NCBI RefSeq assembly: GCF_040605635.1 | Contig: NZ_JBEXDG010000001.1 | Coordinates: forward strand, 248,001-312,000 | Direction of reading: 5' to 3' | Source: Dactylosporangium sp040605635 | GTDB taxonomy: Bacteria; Actinomycetota; Actinomycetes; Mycobacteriales; Micromonosporaceae | DNA: 64,000 nt | Shown: positions 33,382 through 42,407 of the stretch, one piece after another | Layout of the letters: every line of letters begins with the position of its first letter | How positions within the stretch are numbered: the first letter of the stretch is position 1 | Made by a program: the position numbers and the translations under genes | Notes under the pieces: model-generated | What the model saw: only the letters and a program-made list of their open reading frames with translations | Databases searched by the model: none | Told to the model about the DNA's origin: nothing

Positions 33382-34590
33382 ATGGGTGACCTGCTGATCC
33401 GGCCGAGCCGCACGCCGGCACGCGTGCGGCTGATGGACGATCCGGGACCGCTGGGCCGGTTCGGGGAGTACGGCGGCCGTTACGTGCCCGAGTCCCTGAT
33501 CCCCGCCTGCCGGAAGGTCGAGGAGGCGTTCCGGGAGGCGTGGGCCGACCCGGCGTTCCGCGGCCGGCTCGCGGGCCTGCTCGCCACGCACGTCGGCCGG
33601 CCGACGCCGCTGACACCGGCGGTGCGGCTGTCCGCCGAGCTCGGCGTGACGCTGCTGCTCAAGCGGGAGGACCTCACCCACACCGGGTCGCACAAAATCA
33701 ACAACGTGATCGGCCAGGCGCTGCTCGCGACCCGGATGGGGCACAAACGGCTGATCGCCGAGACCGGCGCCGGGCAGCACGGGGTGGCGACCGCGACGGC
33801 GGCGGCGATGTTCGGCCTGGCCGCGACCGTGTTCATGGGCGAGCGCGACATCGAGCGGCAGGCGCTCAACGTGTTCCGGATGCGGATGCTCGGCGCCGAG
33901 GTCGTGCCGGTGCGCACCGGCGCGAGGACGCTCAAGGACGCGACCAGCGAGGCGATGCGCCACTGGGTCGGCGCGACCGAGGACAGCTACTACTGCATGG
34001 GATCGGTGCTCGGGCCGATGCCCTACCCGTGGATGGTGCGCGAGTTCCAGCGGGTCATCGGCGACGAGGCGCGCCGTCAGTGCGCCACCGCCCTGCCCAC
34101 CGCCGTGCCCGACTACGTCGTCGCGTGCGTCGGCGGCGGGTCCAACGCGGCCGGCACGTTCGCCGGGTTCGTCGACACCACCGCCAAGCTGGTCGGGGTC
34201 GAGGCGGAGGGCGGCGCCGGCGCGAGCCGCGGCAGCCTCGGCGTGCTGCACGGGGTGCGGTCGATGTTCCTGCAGGACGACGACGGGCAGGTCCTGGAGG
34301 CACACTCGATCGCGGCCGGCCTCGACTACCCGGGCATCGGCCCCGAGCACGTGCACCTTCGGGACCTGGGCCGGGCGCGGTACGTGACGGTCGGCGACAC
34401 CGAGGTGGTCGACGCCGTGGTCCGTCTGGCCCGCACCGAGGGGATCGTGGCGGCCCTGGAATCCGCGCACGCCGTCGCGTGGGTGATCCGCGCCGCCGCC
34501 GACGGCACGCTGCCGGCCGGCTCGACCGTGCTGCTGACCCTGTCGGGCCGCGGCGACAAGGACATCTCGGCGCTGCGGGAGCTGCTGTGA
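33382..34590 (+). CDS. trpB: Tryptophan synthase beta chain
   Basis: 402 residues. GRFGEYGGRYVPESLIPA, PLP Lys105 in HTGSHKINN, GAGQHGVATATAA and the C-terminal LLTLSGRGDKD phosphate/serine loop. TrpB1-type with normal ligands. Joins indole and serine. Not in a standard trp operon: only trpA and a gntR gene follow, and no trpE, D or C is nearby. It may be a specialised or conditional copy. Confidence 0.93.
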   Translation: MGDLLIRPSRTPARVRLMDDPGPLGRFGEYGGRYVPESLIPACRKVEEAFREAWADPAFRGRLAGLLATHVGRPTPLTPAVRLSAELGVTLLLKREDLTHTGSHKINNVIGQALLATRMGHKRLIAETGAGQHGVATATAAAMFGLAATVFMGERDIERQALNVFRMRMLGAEVVPVRTGARTLKDATSEAMRHWVGATEDSYYCMGSVLGPMPYPWMVREFQRVIGDEARRQCATALPTAVPDYVVACVGGGSNAAGTFAGFVDTTAKLVGVEAEGGAGASRGSLGVLHGVRSMFLQDDDGQVLEAHSIAAGLDYPGIGPEHVHLRDLGRARYVTVGDTEVVDAVVRLARTEGIVAALESAHAVAWVIRAAADGTLPAGSTVLLTLSGRGDKDISALRELL

Positions 34591-35330
34591 AACTGCCCTC
34601 CGACCGCAAGATCCTGATGCCGTACCTCACCGGTGGCGCCGTCGCCGACTGGACCGACCACCTGCGGGCGCTCATCGACAACGGCGCCGACGCGATCGAG
34701 ATCGGGCTGCCGTTCTCCGACCCGACGCTCGACGGCGCCACCATCCAGGAGGCCACCCACGCGGCGCTGACCAGGGGCGCGACCCTGCGCGGCATCCTGA
34801 CCCGCGTCCCGGACGTCGCCGGCGCGGTGCCGCTCGTCGCCAGCACGTACGCCAACCTCGTCGTCCGCGACCCCGCCTTCTGCGCGAAGCTGCGGGACGC
34901 GGGCCTCGACGGGCTGATCGTGCCCGACCTGCCGCTCGAGGAATGCGCCGGAGTGTCCGCCGACGCGGCGTCGCGTGATCTGGATCTGGTGCTGCTGGCG
35001 TCCCCGGCCACGCCCGACGAGCGGCTCGACGAGATCGCCCGCCGCAGCCGCGGCTTCGTGTACGCGGTCACCGTCATGGGCACCACGGGCGAGCGGGAGA
35101 CCCTGGCCGCGTCCGCGCACGCCCTGGCGCGGCGGCTCGCCGACCGCTGCGACCTGCCGGTGTTGCTAGGATTCGGCATCTCCACCCCGGCGCAGGCAGC
35201 GCAGGCCGCCCGCCTCGCCGACGGGGTCGTCATCGGCGCGGCGATCATGCGCCGGGTGCTCGACGGCGCCACGCCGGCCGAGGTCGGGGCCTACCTCCGC
35301 GCGGTCCGGGAGGCCATGGACGAAGGGTGA
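34587..35330 (+). CDS. trpA: Tryptophan synthase alpha chain
   Basis: 247 residues from GTG 34587, overlapping the trpB stop (GTGA). Catalytic Glu in IEIGLPFSDP and Asp in LIVPDLPLEE. The N-terminus is short, beginning KLPSDRKILMPYLTGG, lacking the usual first helix. The loop carrying GTTGER departs slightly from the canonical pattern. Cleaves indole-3-glycerol phosphate and channels indole to TrpB. Confidence 0.9.
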   Translation: MKLPSDRKILMPYLTGGAVADWTDHLRALIDNGADAIEIGLPFSDPTLDGATIQEATHAALTRGATLRGILTRVPDVAGAVPLVASTYANLVVRDPAFCAKLRDAGLDGLIVPDLPLEECAGVSADAASRDLDLVLLASPATPDERLDEIARRSRGFVYAVTVMGTTGERETLAASAHALARRLADRCDLPVLLGFGISTPAQAAQAARLADGVVIGAAIMRRVLDGATPAEVGAYLRAVREAMDEG

Positions 35331-35334
35331 GCCG

Positions 35335-36066
35335 ATCAACGCCGAGCCGCGGTACCGCAGCATCGCCGCCGACCTGGCCGAGAAGATCCGCACCGGTCAC
35401 TACGCGCCGGGCGACGCGCTGCCCGCCCAGAGGGACCTGAGCCAGCGCTACGGCGTGACCCTGATGACGCTGCGGCAGGCCCTGCGGCACCTCAGCGACG
35501 AAGGCCTCATCGTCCAGCAGGCCGGTAAGGGCACGTTCGTGTCGCCGCCGCATCTGGCGTACCGGCTGGGCTCGCTGCGCAGTCTCGCCGACGACCTCCG
35601 CGAGCAGGGGCACGAGGTGCGCACCGCGGTCCTGGACAGCGGGGTGCGCCGGCCACCGGCGGCGGTCGCGGCGCAGTTGGGGACGCCGGCACTGCGCCTG
35701 GAGCGGGTCCGGGAGTTCGCCGGGCGGCCGGCGGTGCACCAGGTGTCGTGGGTCCGCAAAGGGCTGAGCGCGCGGCTGCGGCCCGTCGATTTCACGACGA
35801 CGTCGCTGTACGCCGCACTCGCCGACGCCGGGGTCGCGGTCGCGAGGGCCACCGAGACGATCCGGCCGGACGTGCTCGACGAGGTCGTCGCGGGGCACCT
35901 GCGGGCGGCGGCGGGGACGCCGGTGTTCGTCAGCGACCGGGTCACCTACGCCCTGGACGACACCGCGGTCGTCGCCGACCGGGCCGTGATCCTCGGCGAC
36001 ACGATGGAGATCCGGGCCTCGCGCGCGGCGACGGGGCTCTCGCTCACCTGGTCCGGCGCGCTCTGA
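35335..36066 (+). CDS. GntR/HutC-family regulator, apparently starting at ATC
   Basis: 243 residues if read from ATC 35335; the first Met in frame (35455) would delete most of the DNA-binding domain. The N-terminal winged helix is intact: PRYRSIAADLAEKIRTG, PGDALPAQRDLSQRYGVTLM, TLRQALRHLSDEGLI. The C-terminal UTRA domain (LEFRVREFAG-like stretch, HQVSW, ISDRVTYA-like) binds an effector. No ATG, GTG or TTG exists between the in-frame stop at 35167 and the domain. GAAGG lies about 8 bases before the ATC. Presumed autoregulator of the trp genes. Confidence 0.8.
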   Translation: MNAEPRYRSIAADLAEKIRTGHYAPGDALPAQRDLSQRYGVTLMTLRQALRHLSDEGLIVQQAGKGTFVSPPHLAYRLGSLRSLADDLREQGHEVRTAVLDSGVRRPPAAVAAQLGTPALRLERVREFAGRPAVHQVSWVRKGLSARLRPVDFTTTSLYAALADAGVAVARATETIRPDVLDEVVAGHLRAAAGTPVFVSDRVTYALDDTAVVADRAVILGDTMEIRASRAATGLSLTWSGAL

Positions 36067-36095
36067 CCGCTCGGCAGCGGCCGTTCCAGGCCGTG

Positions 36096-36758
36096 CTACA
36101 CGTGGCCGCGCAGGGACACGTCGTAGATGACGGCCGGCGGTGGTGAGAGCAGGTCGTGGGCCTCGCGGCTGAACGCGCTCGCGTCGCGGGTGCGCCGCAG
36201 CTCCACCGTCACCGAGTCGCACGACGCGCCGCCGTCCAGCGCCGCGACCGCCCCCGACGGGAGCATGAGCACCGCCGCCTGCGCGCCGACGGCGGTGTCC
36301 GCGGGCCGGCCGGCGATCCCGACGACGGTCGCGTTGACGACGGTCTGCCCGCGGGACAGGGTCGCCCGCTCACCGGGGCGGATGTCGTGGGCGGCCGCGG
36401 TCCGCTCGTCGATCAGCACCTGCGAGTCCGACCCCGGGTAGCTCCCCGACCGGACGTCCGACCAGCGCAGACCCGGCCGGCTGGCGGCGGTCAGGACCGT
36501 CACGCCGTTGAGGACCCCACGCGAGGTGACGACCGTGACGCCGAACAGCGTCGTGCCGCACTCGACCGCCGCCGCCTGCGGCAGCGCCGCGATCCGCTCC
36601 ACCTGCCTGGGCGTGAACCTGCCCACGAGCCGCACGTCGGCGTCGCCGGGCAGATCCGCGAACTGTGCCGAACCCTCATACCTGTCGAGGACCACGAACG
36701 CCCCGACCGCGACCGCGCCGACCACGAAGCCGGCGCCGATCATCCGCTCCCCGCGCAT
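36096..36758 (-). CDS. Single-TM protein with MacB-like extracellular domain
   Basis: About 220 residues (start ATG 36758; 36743 and 36788 possible). One N-terminal TM segment (MIGAGFVVGAVAVGAFVVL), then an extracellular region resembling the MacB periplasmic core of FtsX-type ABC permeases (SRPGLRWSDVRSGSYPGSDS, PGERATLSRGQTVVNATVVG). The three C-terminal membrane helices of a permease are missing and no ATPase gene is adjacent. Either a truncated permease or a stand-alone sensor-like protein. Confidence 0.55.
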   Translation of the reverse strand: MRGERMIGAGFVVGAVAVGAFVVLDRYEGSAQFADLPGDADVRLVGRFTPRQVERIAALPQAAAVECGTTLFGVTVVTSRGVLNGVTVLTAASRPGLRWSDVRSGSYPGSDSQVLIDERTAAAHDIRPGERATLSRGQTVVNATVVGIAGRPADTAVGAQAAVLMLPSGAVAALDGGASCDSVTVELRRTRDASAFSREAHDLLSPPPAVIYDVSLRGHV

Positions 36759-36815
36759 GCCGCCGACGGTACCGGAGCGGTCACCCACAGTCGGGGCGCC
36801 ACGCAGAGCCGCACG

Positions 36816-37400
36816 TCAGGCGGCGCGACCCAGGTAGCGCAGCAGGGTCACCGCGGGGCCGCCCGCGTCACCGGACGGCAGCGCCGGGGCATAGGCGCCG
36901 TACGCCCGCAGCGGCTCGACGATCTCGCGCGCGACCGGCAGCAGCCGCTCCGCGAGGGCGTCGGACAGCGGGGACGGCTGCCCCGTCGCGACCGCGACGT
37001 CCCAGGCGTGGACGGCGGCATCGAGCCCGCACGCCCCGGCGCCGAGCCAGCCGGCCATCTTGCCCTGCGGCAGCGGTGTGGGCGCCTCGGTGGCGTCGCT
37101 CGCGACGGTCGCCCAGGCCGCCGCCGAAGCCCGCATCGTGGCCTCGACGAACGCGACGAACGCCTCGAAGTCCCCGTCCAGCTCCCCCGACGGGGAGAAC
37201 GGGTCGAACGCCGGCCAGCCCTCGCCGGTGATCGACGCCGCGAAGCCGAGCTGGTCGCCGGCCGCGTGCTGGAGGACCTGGGTGACGTTCCACCGCTCGC
37301 ACGGCGTGGCCAGCGGCAGGTCCGACGGGCGCAGCCCCGCGAGCACCGCCCGCAGCGCCGCGTGCGACTCGTCCAGGACGGTCCAGGTGTTCGCGCTCAT
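36816..37400 (-). CDS. TIGR03086/mycothiol-dependent DinB-like metal-binding protein
   Basis: 194 residues; ATG 37400 with GAGGGA upstream. N-terminal four-helix DinB/MDMPI fold: LPLATPCERWNVTQVLQHAA, GLDAAVHAWDVAVATGQ; His residues supply the metal site. This family includes mycothiol-dependent maleylpyruvate isomerase and uses mycothiol as cofactor or substrate. A palindrome sits 43 bp upstream. Confidence 0.75.
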   Translation of the reverse strand: MSANTWTVLDESHAALRAVLAGLRPSDLPLATPCERWNVTQVLQHAAGDQLGFAASITGEGWPAFDPFSPSGELDGDFEAFVAFVEATMRASAAAWATVASDATEAPTPLPQGKMAGWLGAGACGLDAAVHAWDVAVATGQPSPLSDALAERLLPVAREIVEPLRAYGAYAPALPSGDAGGPAVTLLRYLGRAA

Positions 37401-37443
37401 CGTGCACTCCCTCAACTCGGTGACTGCGTCCAGTCTATCAGAA

Positions 37444-37460
37444 CGGAATGCTCCATTCCG
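37444..37460. promoter_or_regulatory. Palindrome CGGAATG-CTC-CATTCCG
   Basis: Perfect 7-bp arms around 3 bp, in the promoter region of the MDMPI gene. TetR- or MarR-type operators often look like this. Confidence 0.5.
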
Positions 37461-37500
37461 CTAAATGGGCCGCCTTCCTGGAGCGACGGGTGTACGCGAC

Positions 37501-40500
37501 TCAGCTGGCGCCCTCGGCGCGGAGGTGGCGGCGCTGGACCTGGCGGCGCTCGCGCAGGACGGCGGCGAGCCGGTCGGCGGGCAGCGGCGGGTGGAACAGG
37601 AAGCCCTGCGCGGACGTGCAGCCCAGGGCGGCGAGGGCGGCCCGCTGGTCGGGGTTCTCGACGCCCTCGGCGACGACGCGCAGCTTGAGCCGCAGCCCGA
37701 GCTCGACGGTGGCCCGGACGATGGCCTCGGCCTTCGGTGAGTCGATCATCTGGGCGACGAACTCCCGGTCGATCTTCACCTCCTGTACGGGCAGCCGCGT
37801 GAGCACCGTGAACGACGAGAACCCGGTGCCGAAGTCGTCGACGGCGAGCTGGACGCCGAGGCGCCTGATCCGGCCGAGGACATCGTCGATGACGGGCGAC
37901 TTGGACAGCATCACCGTCTCGGTGATCTCCAGGACGAGCAGCTCGGCCGGGAGGCGGTGCCGGGCGAGCAGTTCGCCGATCGCCTCGGGCAGCTGCCGCT
38001 CCAGCAGGCTGCGGGCGGAGATGTTGACCGACACCGGGACGGCCAGCCCGGCACGGCGCCAGCTGGACGCCAAGCCGATGGCGCGGTCGAGCACCCACCT
38101 GGTCAGCGGGCCCATCAGCTCGCTGGCCTCCACGACCGGCAGGAACTGGTCGGGGGCGAGCCGCCCGCGCCGCGGGTGTTTCCACCGCACGAGGGCCTCG
38201 ACGCCGGTGATCTGCTGGGCGCCGGGGGCGAGGGACACCGCCGGCTGCAGTTCCACGCTGAGCTGCTCGTCGGCGTTCAGCGCCTCCCGCAGCTCGGCGA
38301 GCAGCGCGAGACGGTCGGTGCTCGCGTCGTCGCGGCCGGCGTCGTACCAGGCGACCGGCTGCACGGCGCGCTTCGCCTGGTACATGGCGATGTCGGCGCG
38401 GCGCAGCAGCTCGGTGAGGTCGACCTCACCGGCGGCGGCGACGACCACACCGATCGACGGCTCCTTCGACAGCAGCACACCGTCGATGCGCATCGGCACG
38501 GCGATCTGCGCACCGAGCTTGCGGGCCCGCTCGACGGCGGCGGCGAGGGCGAGGTCGGCGCCGCCGGTGTCCAGATCGGTGATGAGCAGCGCGAACTCGT
38601 CGCCGCCGAGCCGGGCGAGCAGGTCACCGGCGTTGCCCGCCTCGGCGACCCGGCCGGCGATCACGCGGAGCACCTCGTCGCCGGCGGCGTGGCCGAGGGC
38701 GTTGTTGACCTCTTTGAAGTCGTTGACGTCCAGCAGCAGCATCGCGACAGGATCGTCGACGCCGAGCCTGCGCAGCATGGCGTTGCCCCGTGACAGCAGC
38801 GCCGCCCGGTTGAACAGGCCGGTCAGCGCGTCGCGGACGGCGTCGTAGGTGGTCCGCTCGCTCATCGAGCGCAGCTCGTCCTGGCTGATCGCGTCGTGCA
38901 GCGCGGCGGCGAGGGCGTCGCCGTACGCGTCGAGCATCCGCTGGTTGCGGGGGCGCAGCCGGCCGAGACCGGCCAGGTGCAGCTCACCGACGGCCACCGC
39001 ACCGACGGCGAGGGGATGCACGACCGTCCCCGACGATCCGGCGCCCCGACCGCCGCCGTGACCGGCACCGTCGGCGGGGCCGACACCACGACCAGCGCCG
39101 TGACCAGCACCGTCGGTGAGGCCCGCACCGCGACCAGGGCCGTAACCAGCACCGTCGGCGGGGCCGACACCACGACCAGCGCCGTGACCAGGACCGTGAC
39201 CAGCACCGTCGGTGAGACCCGCACCGCGACCAGGGCCGTAACCAGCACCGTCGGCGGGGCCGACACCACGACCAGCGCCGTGACCAGGACCGTGACCAGA
39301 GCCGTGACCAGCACCATCGGTGAGGCCCGCACCGCGACCAGGGCCGCGACCAGCGCCGTGATCGGCGCCGTGACCAGCACCATCGGTGAGGCCCGCACCG
39401 CGACCAGGGCCGCGACCAGCGCCGTGATCGGCGCCGTGACCAGGACCGTCGGTGAGGCCGGCACCATGGCCGGCGCCGTGACCGCCGCCGCCGGTGAGGC
39501 CGGTGCCGCGCCCGGTGCCGTCCGCGTGACCGGTGCCGCGGCCATCGCCGCCGGTGAGGGCACCGCGGCCGCCGCGGTCGGCCGAGGTGGCGCCGTGACC
39601 ATTGCCGGCGGCTGAGGTGGTGCCGCCGGTAAGGGGGTCACGCGTGCCGAAGACGGTGCCGTCGGCGAGGACGAGCCGTGCGGCAGTGACGCCGAAGAGG
39701 CGGCGGGCGCCGTCGATGCCGGCCTCGGCGGTGCCGCGCACGTCGAGCCGGTTGAGGTCGCGGGTCGCCTCGGCGAACTCGTGCCAGGTGCGGCGCTCCT
39801 CGCGGTCGCCGATGCGGCTGGCGTACAGCTGCTGGAGCAGCCACAGCACCGGCGGCAGGAGCAGCAGCAGGAGCGCGTCGGTGAGGCAGGCCCAGACGAT
39901 GACCAGGCCGACGGCGATGTTGCCGACGACCATGAGGAGCTTGGCGCGCAGCAGGTCGAGGGCGACGGCGACGGGCCGGCCGCCCCGGGTGGCGGCGACG
40001 TGCGCGGCGGTGAGACCGATCGACACGAGGCAGTACACGAGCGCACCGGCACTCAGGGCGAGCACACCGCGGGGCGTCAGCGGCGCGTCGTGGACCGGCG
40101 CGACCAGGGCGGTGGTGACGGCGGCGAGCCCGCCGGCGACGGTGAGCGCGGCGACGGTGTAGAGCAGGTCACGCAGGCTGCGGACGCGCCCGGCCCGGGC
40201 GTCGACGGCGCGCAGGACGGTGTGCGACACGGCGGCGCCGGCCAGGACGACGAGCGGGATCATCGCGGGCGGCAGGTTGACGCACAGGACGACGATCGCG
40301 GCCTCGCCCCAGGCGAAGGCGGCCTGCCCGGCGCCGGCCCGCACCTTCAGGCGGGCGAGCTGGGCGACGATCACGAGGCCGAGGCTCGCCGCGACCGCGC
40401 CGACCGGCCCGGTGCCTGTGGACACGACGGTCAGCGACGCGCCCACGGCCACGCTGAGGGCCGCGAGTGACGCGACGGCGGCGGTGAGGCGCACCGGCAC

Positions 40501-40509
40501 GGGTGTCAT
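37501..40509 (-). CDS. Membrane GGDEF-EAL protein with a long Gly/Ala/His/Asp repeat insertion
   Basis: 1002 residues. Six to eight N-terminal TM segments (1-230), then a GAF-like part split by a repeat insertion at ~300-493 (units such as GAGLTDGAGHGADHG). A GGDEF domain follows with an intact GGDEF motif near 635 and an EAL domain with VEALVRWKHP near 770, ITETVML, DDFGTGFSS and KIDREFV. Both catalytic signatures look complete, so it could make and degrade cyclic di-GMP. Start ATG 40509. Confidence 0.9.
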   Translation of the reverse strand: MTPVPVRLTAAVASLAALSVAVGASLTVVSTGTGPVGAVAASLGLVIVAQLARLKVRAGAGQAAFAWGEAAIVVLCVNLPPAMIPLVVLAGAAVSHTVLRAVDARAGRVRSLRDLLYTVAALTVAGGLAAVTTALVAPVHDAPLTPRGVLALSAGALVYCLVSIGLTAAHVAATRGGRPVAVALDLLRAKLLMVVGNIAVGLVIVWACLTDALLLLLLPPVLWLLQQLYASRIGDREERRTWHEFAEATRDLNRLDVRGTAEAGIDGARRLFGVTAARLVLADGTVFGTRDPLTGGTTSAAGNGHGATSADRGGRGALTGGDGRGTGHADGTGRGTGLTGGGGHGAGHGAGLTDGPGHGADHGAGRGPGRGAGLTDGAGHGADHGAGRGPGRGAGLTDGAGHGSGHGPGHGAGRGVGPADGAGYGPGRGAGLTDGAGHGPGHGAGRGVGPADGAGYGPGRGAGLTDGAGHGAGRGVGPADGAGHGGGRGAGSSGTVVHPLAVGAVAVGELHLAGLGRLRPRNQRMLDAYGDALAAALHDAISQDELRSMSERTTYDAVRDALTGLFNRAALLSRGNAMLRRLGVDDPVAMLLLDVNDFKEVNNALGHAAGDEVLRVIAGRVAEAGNAGDLLARLGGDEFALLITDLDTGGADLALAAAVERARKLGAQIAVPMRIDGVLLSKEPSIGVVVAAAGEVDLTELLRRADIAMYQAKRAVQPVAWYDAGRDDASTDRLALLAELREALNADEQLSVELQPAVSLAPGAQQITGVEALVRWKHPRRGRLAPDQFLPVVEASELMGPLTRWVLDRAIGLASSWRRAGLAVPVSVNISARSLLERQLPEAIGELLARHRLPAELLVLEITETVMLSKSPVIDDVLGRIRRLGVQLAVDDFGTGFSSFTVLTRLPVQEVKIDREFVAQMIDSPKAEAIVRATVELGLRLKLRVVAEGVENPDQRAALAALGCTSAQGFLFHPPLPADRLAAVLRERRQVQRRHLRAEGAS
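39030..39600 (-). repeat. In-frame coding tandem repeats in the GGDEF-EAL gene
   Basis: Nested 12-bp to ~60-bp units, including long perfect copies around 39300-39440 and a larger duplicated block around 39100-39260, all multiples of three. Encodes Gly-Ala-Gly-His/Arg-rich protein. Copy number variation is expected. Confidence 0.85.
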
Positions 40510-40695
40510 CGATGCACCGCATCGACCGACGACAATGACGCTAAGCGGTGGCGCGCTTGCGCAGCGTGAGCAGATATGTGGACGAACGGGGTGACCACCG
40601 TTTGCCCCCCTTCCCTGCCCAACAGGGAGACGCGTCCGGCGAAAGGAACGCGCACCCCGTGAAGGCTAAAGCACGGAAGAAAGGCACAACAGAGG

Positions 40696-40935
40696 TCAGC
40701 GGCGCGATTCTGCCTCGGTCCCGCCGTCGCTGTGGCCACCGTCGGACGAGGTGGCGGGTTTGTCGGGATCCGGGAACTCGGCGGGGAGCCGGCGGATCCG
40801 GGCGGTCATGTTGCGGATCAACAACACCGTCGCGATGGCGAGCAGCACGATGATGAGCAGCCCCATAGGGCCGGCCAGACCGCCCGAGCGGGTGTCACCG
40901 AAGTTGTTCTCGGCGAGGAACTGCCACGCTTGCAT
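40696..40935 (-). CDS. Small single-TM protein downstream of mca
   Basis: 79 residues. One TM segment (MGLLIIVLLAIATVLLI, about 24-40), then a charged, acidic-tailed cytoplasmic region with RRLPAEFPDPD. It starts 4 bp after mca ends. A small protein in this place next to mca is common in actinobacteria. Function unknown. Confidence 0.75.
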   Translation of the reverse strand: MQAWQFLAENNFGDTRSGGLAGPMGLLIIVLLAIATVLLIRNMTARIRRLPAEFPDPDKPATSSDGGHSDGGTEAESRR

Positions 40936-40939
40936 ACCC

Positions 40940-41803
40940 CTACCTTACGCCCGCGAAAAGATCGTCCTCCGGCGTGCGCGTGTCGACGTGCGACTTCACC
41001 AGCTCATAGTCCTCGGTGGGCCAGATCTTCTGCTGGATGTTGAGCGGGACGGCGAACCAGAAGCCGTCCGGGTCGACCTGGGTGGCGTGCGCGCGCAGGG
41101 CGTCGTCGCGGGCCTCGAAGAACTCGCCGCAGGGGACGCGGGTGGTGACGCGGTCGCCCTTGTCGTCGCGGTCCTCCCAGCGCTGCATCCACTCCGTGTA
41201 CGGCGACTCGCCGGTGGCCTCGATCATCGCCTCGTGCAGGGCGAGCATGCGGACCTTGGACCAGCCCATGTTGTAGTACAGCTTCAGCGGCTGCCACGGC
41301 TCGCCCTTGTCCGGATAGCGGGCCGCGTCGCCGGCCGCCTCGAACGCCACCATGCTGACCTTGTGCGTCATGACGTGGTCGGGGTGCGGATAGCCGCCCT
41401 CCTCGTCATAGGTGGTGATCACGTGCGGGCGGAACCTGCGGATCAGCTCGACCAGCGGCGCCGCCGCCTCCTCGGGGTCCATCAGGCCGAAGCAGCCCTC
41501 GGGCAGCGGCGGCAGCGGATCGCCCTCGGGGAAGCCCGAGTCGACGAAGCCCAGCCACGCCTGGTCGACGCCGAGGATCTCCCGCGCCCGGTCCATCTCG
41601 GCGCGGCGGATGGTCGCGATGTTCTCCCAGACGTCGGGCCGGTCCAGCTTCGGATTGAGCACGCTGCCCCGCTCGCCACCGGTGCACGTGACGACCAGCA
41701 CCTCGACGCCCTCGGCGGCATAGCGGGCCATCGCGGCCGCGCCCTTGCTCGACTCGTCGTCCGGATGCGCGTGCACCGCCATCAATCGCAGTTGCTCGCT
41801 CAC
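40940..41803 (-). CDS. mca: Mycothiol S-conjugate amidase
   Basis: 287 residues. Zinc-binding HAHPDDESSKG (11-20) and YPHPDHVMTH, plus family markers TCTGGERGSVLNP. Hydrolyses mycothiol conjugates of toxins and antibiotics to mercapturic acids, which are exported. Confirms mycothiol as the low-molecular-weight thiol. Upstream of the small TM gene; faces the DUF4307 gene divergently. Confidence 0.95.
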   Translation of the reverse strand: MSEQLRLMAVHAHPDDESSKGAAAMARYAAEGVEVLVVTCTGGERGSVLNPKLDRPDVWENIATIRRAEMDRAREILGVDQAWLGFVDSGFPEGDPLPPLPEGCFGLMDPEEAAAPLVELIRRFRPHVITTYDEEGGYPHPDHVMTHKVSMVAFEAAGDAARYPDKGEPWQPLKLYYNMGWSKVRMLALHEAMIEATGESPYTEWMQRWEDRDDKGDRVTTRVPCGEFFEARDDALRAHATQVDPDGFWFAVPLNIQQKIWPTEDYELVKSHVDTRTPEDDLFAGVR

Positions 41804-41905
41804 GAGCTCTCCTCAAGGTGTCCGTCAACCCCACCGCGGGGGCGCCCCGGGTTACGACCCTATTGTGGTCGGTACCTCCGACGAAACGACGAGGACCTCC
41901 TTCCC

Positions 41906-42322
41906 GTGACCGAGACGCACGCCACAGCCAAATACCCGCCGGGCCGCTACGGCCGCCGCCGGGAGCCCCGGCCACGCCGCACCTGGCTGGTCGTGCTCGT
42001 CGCCGCCGTCGCGGCGGTCGCCGGGGTGCTCATCGCCGTGAAGCTCTTCCAGCAGTACGGGCCGCAGGAGTACGAGCCGCAGGTCCAGCGTTTCTACGCG
42101 ATCAGCGACGACGGCATCACGGTCGAGTTCGTGGTCCGTAAGGACGCCGCGAAGGAGGCGACCTGCCGGGTCCGGGCCCGCTCCGCCAGCGGCGAGGAGG
42201 TCGGCCTGGCGGAAGTCGACGTGCCGAAGGGCCCCGAGGCGCTGGTCACCTACCGGCTGGCCACCAGCGACCGGCCGGTCACCGTCGAGGTCCCCGCCTG
42301 CGGGCCGAAGCGCATCCGCTGA
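41906..42322 (+). CDS. DUF4307 membrane protein
   Basis: 138 residues from GTG 41906. N-terminal basic stretch YPPGRYGRRR, one TM (about 26-46), then a small extracellular beta domain with FYAISDDGITVEFVV and CRVRARSASGEEVG. DUF4307 is nearly universal next to mca and greA in actinobacteria; role unknown. Confidence 0.85.
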   Translation: MTETHATAKYPPGRYGRRREPRPRRTWLVVLVAAVAAVAGVLIAVKLFQQYGPQEYEPQVQRFYAISDDGITVEFVVRKDAAKEATCRVRARSASGEEVGLAEVDVPKGPEALVTYRLATSDRPVTVEVPACGPKRIR

Positions 42323-42407
42323 GCACCCAGCATTTTCCATGCCGGTGGTGATGCGGCTCACTGGTACGTTAGTGGTTTGACCGAGCGTGCCCGTAAGGAG
42401 ATCTTCA

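Noticed and set aside
39030..39600. Regular repeats resembling a CRISPR or satellite array
   Set aside because: Units are in-frame coding repeats of 12-60 bp without unique spacers, inside the GGDEF-EAL gene. The + strand Thr/Val/Ala frame over them is its shadow.
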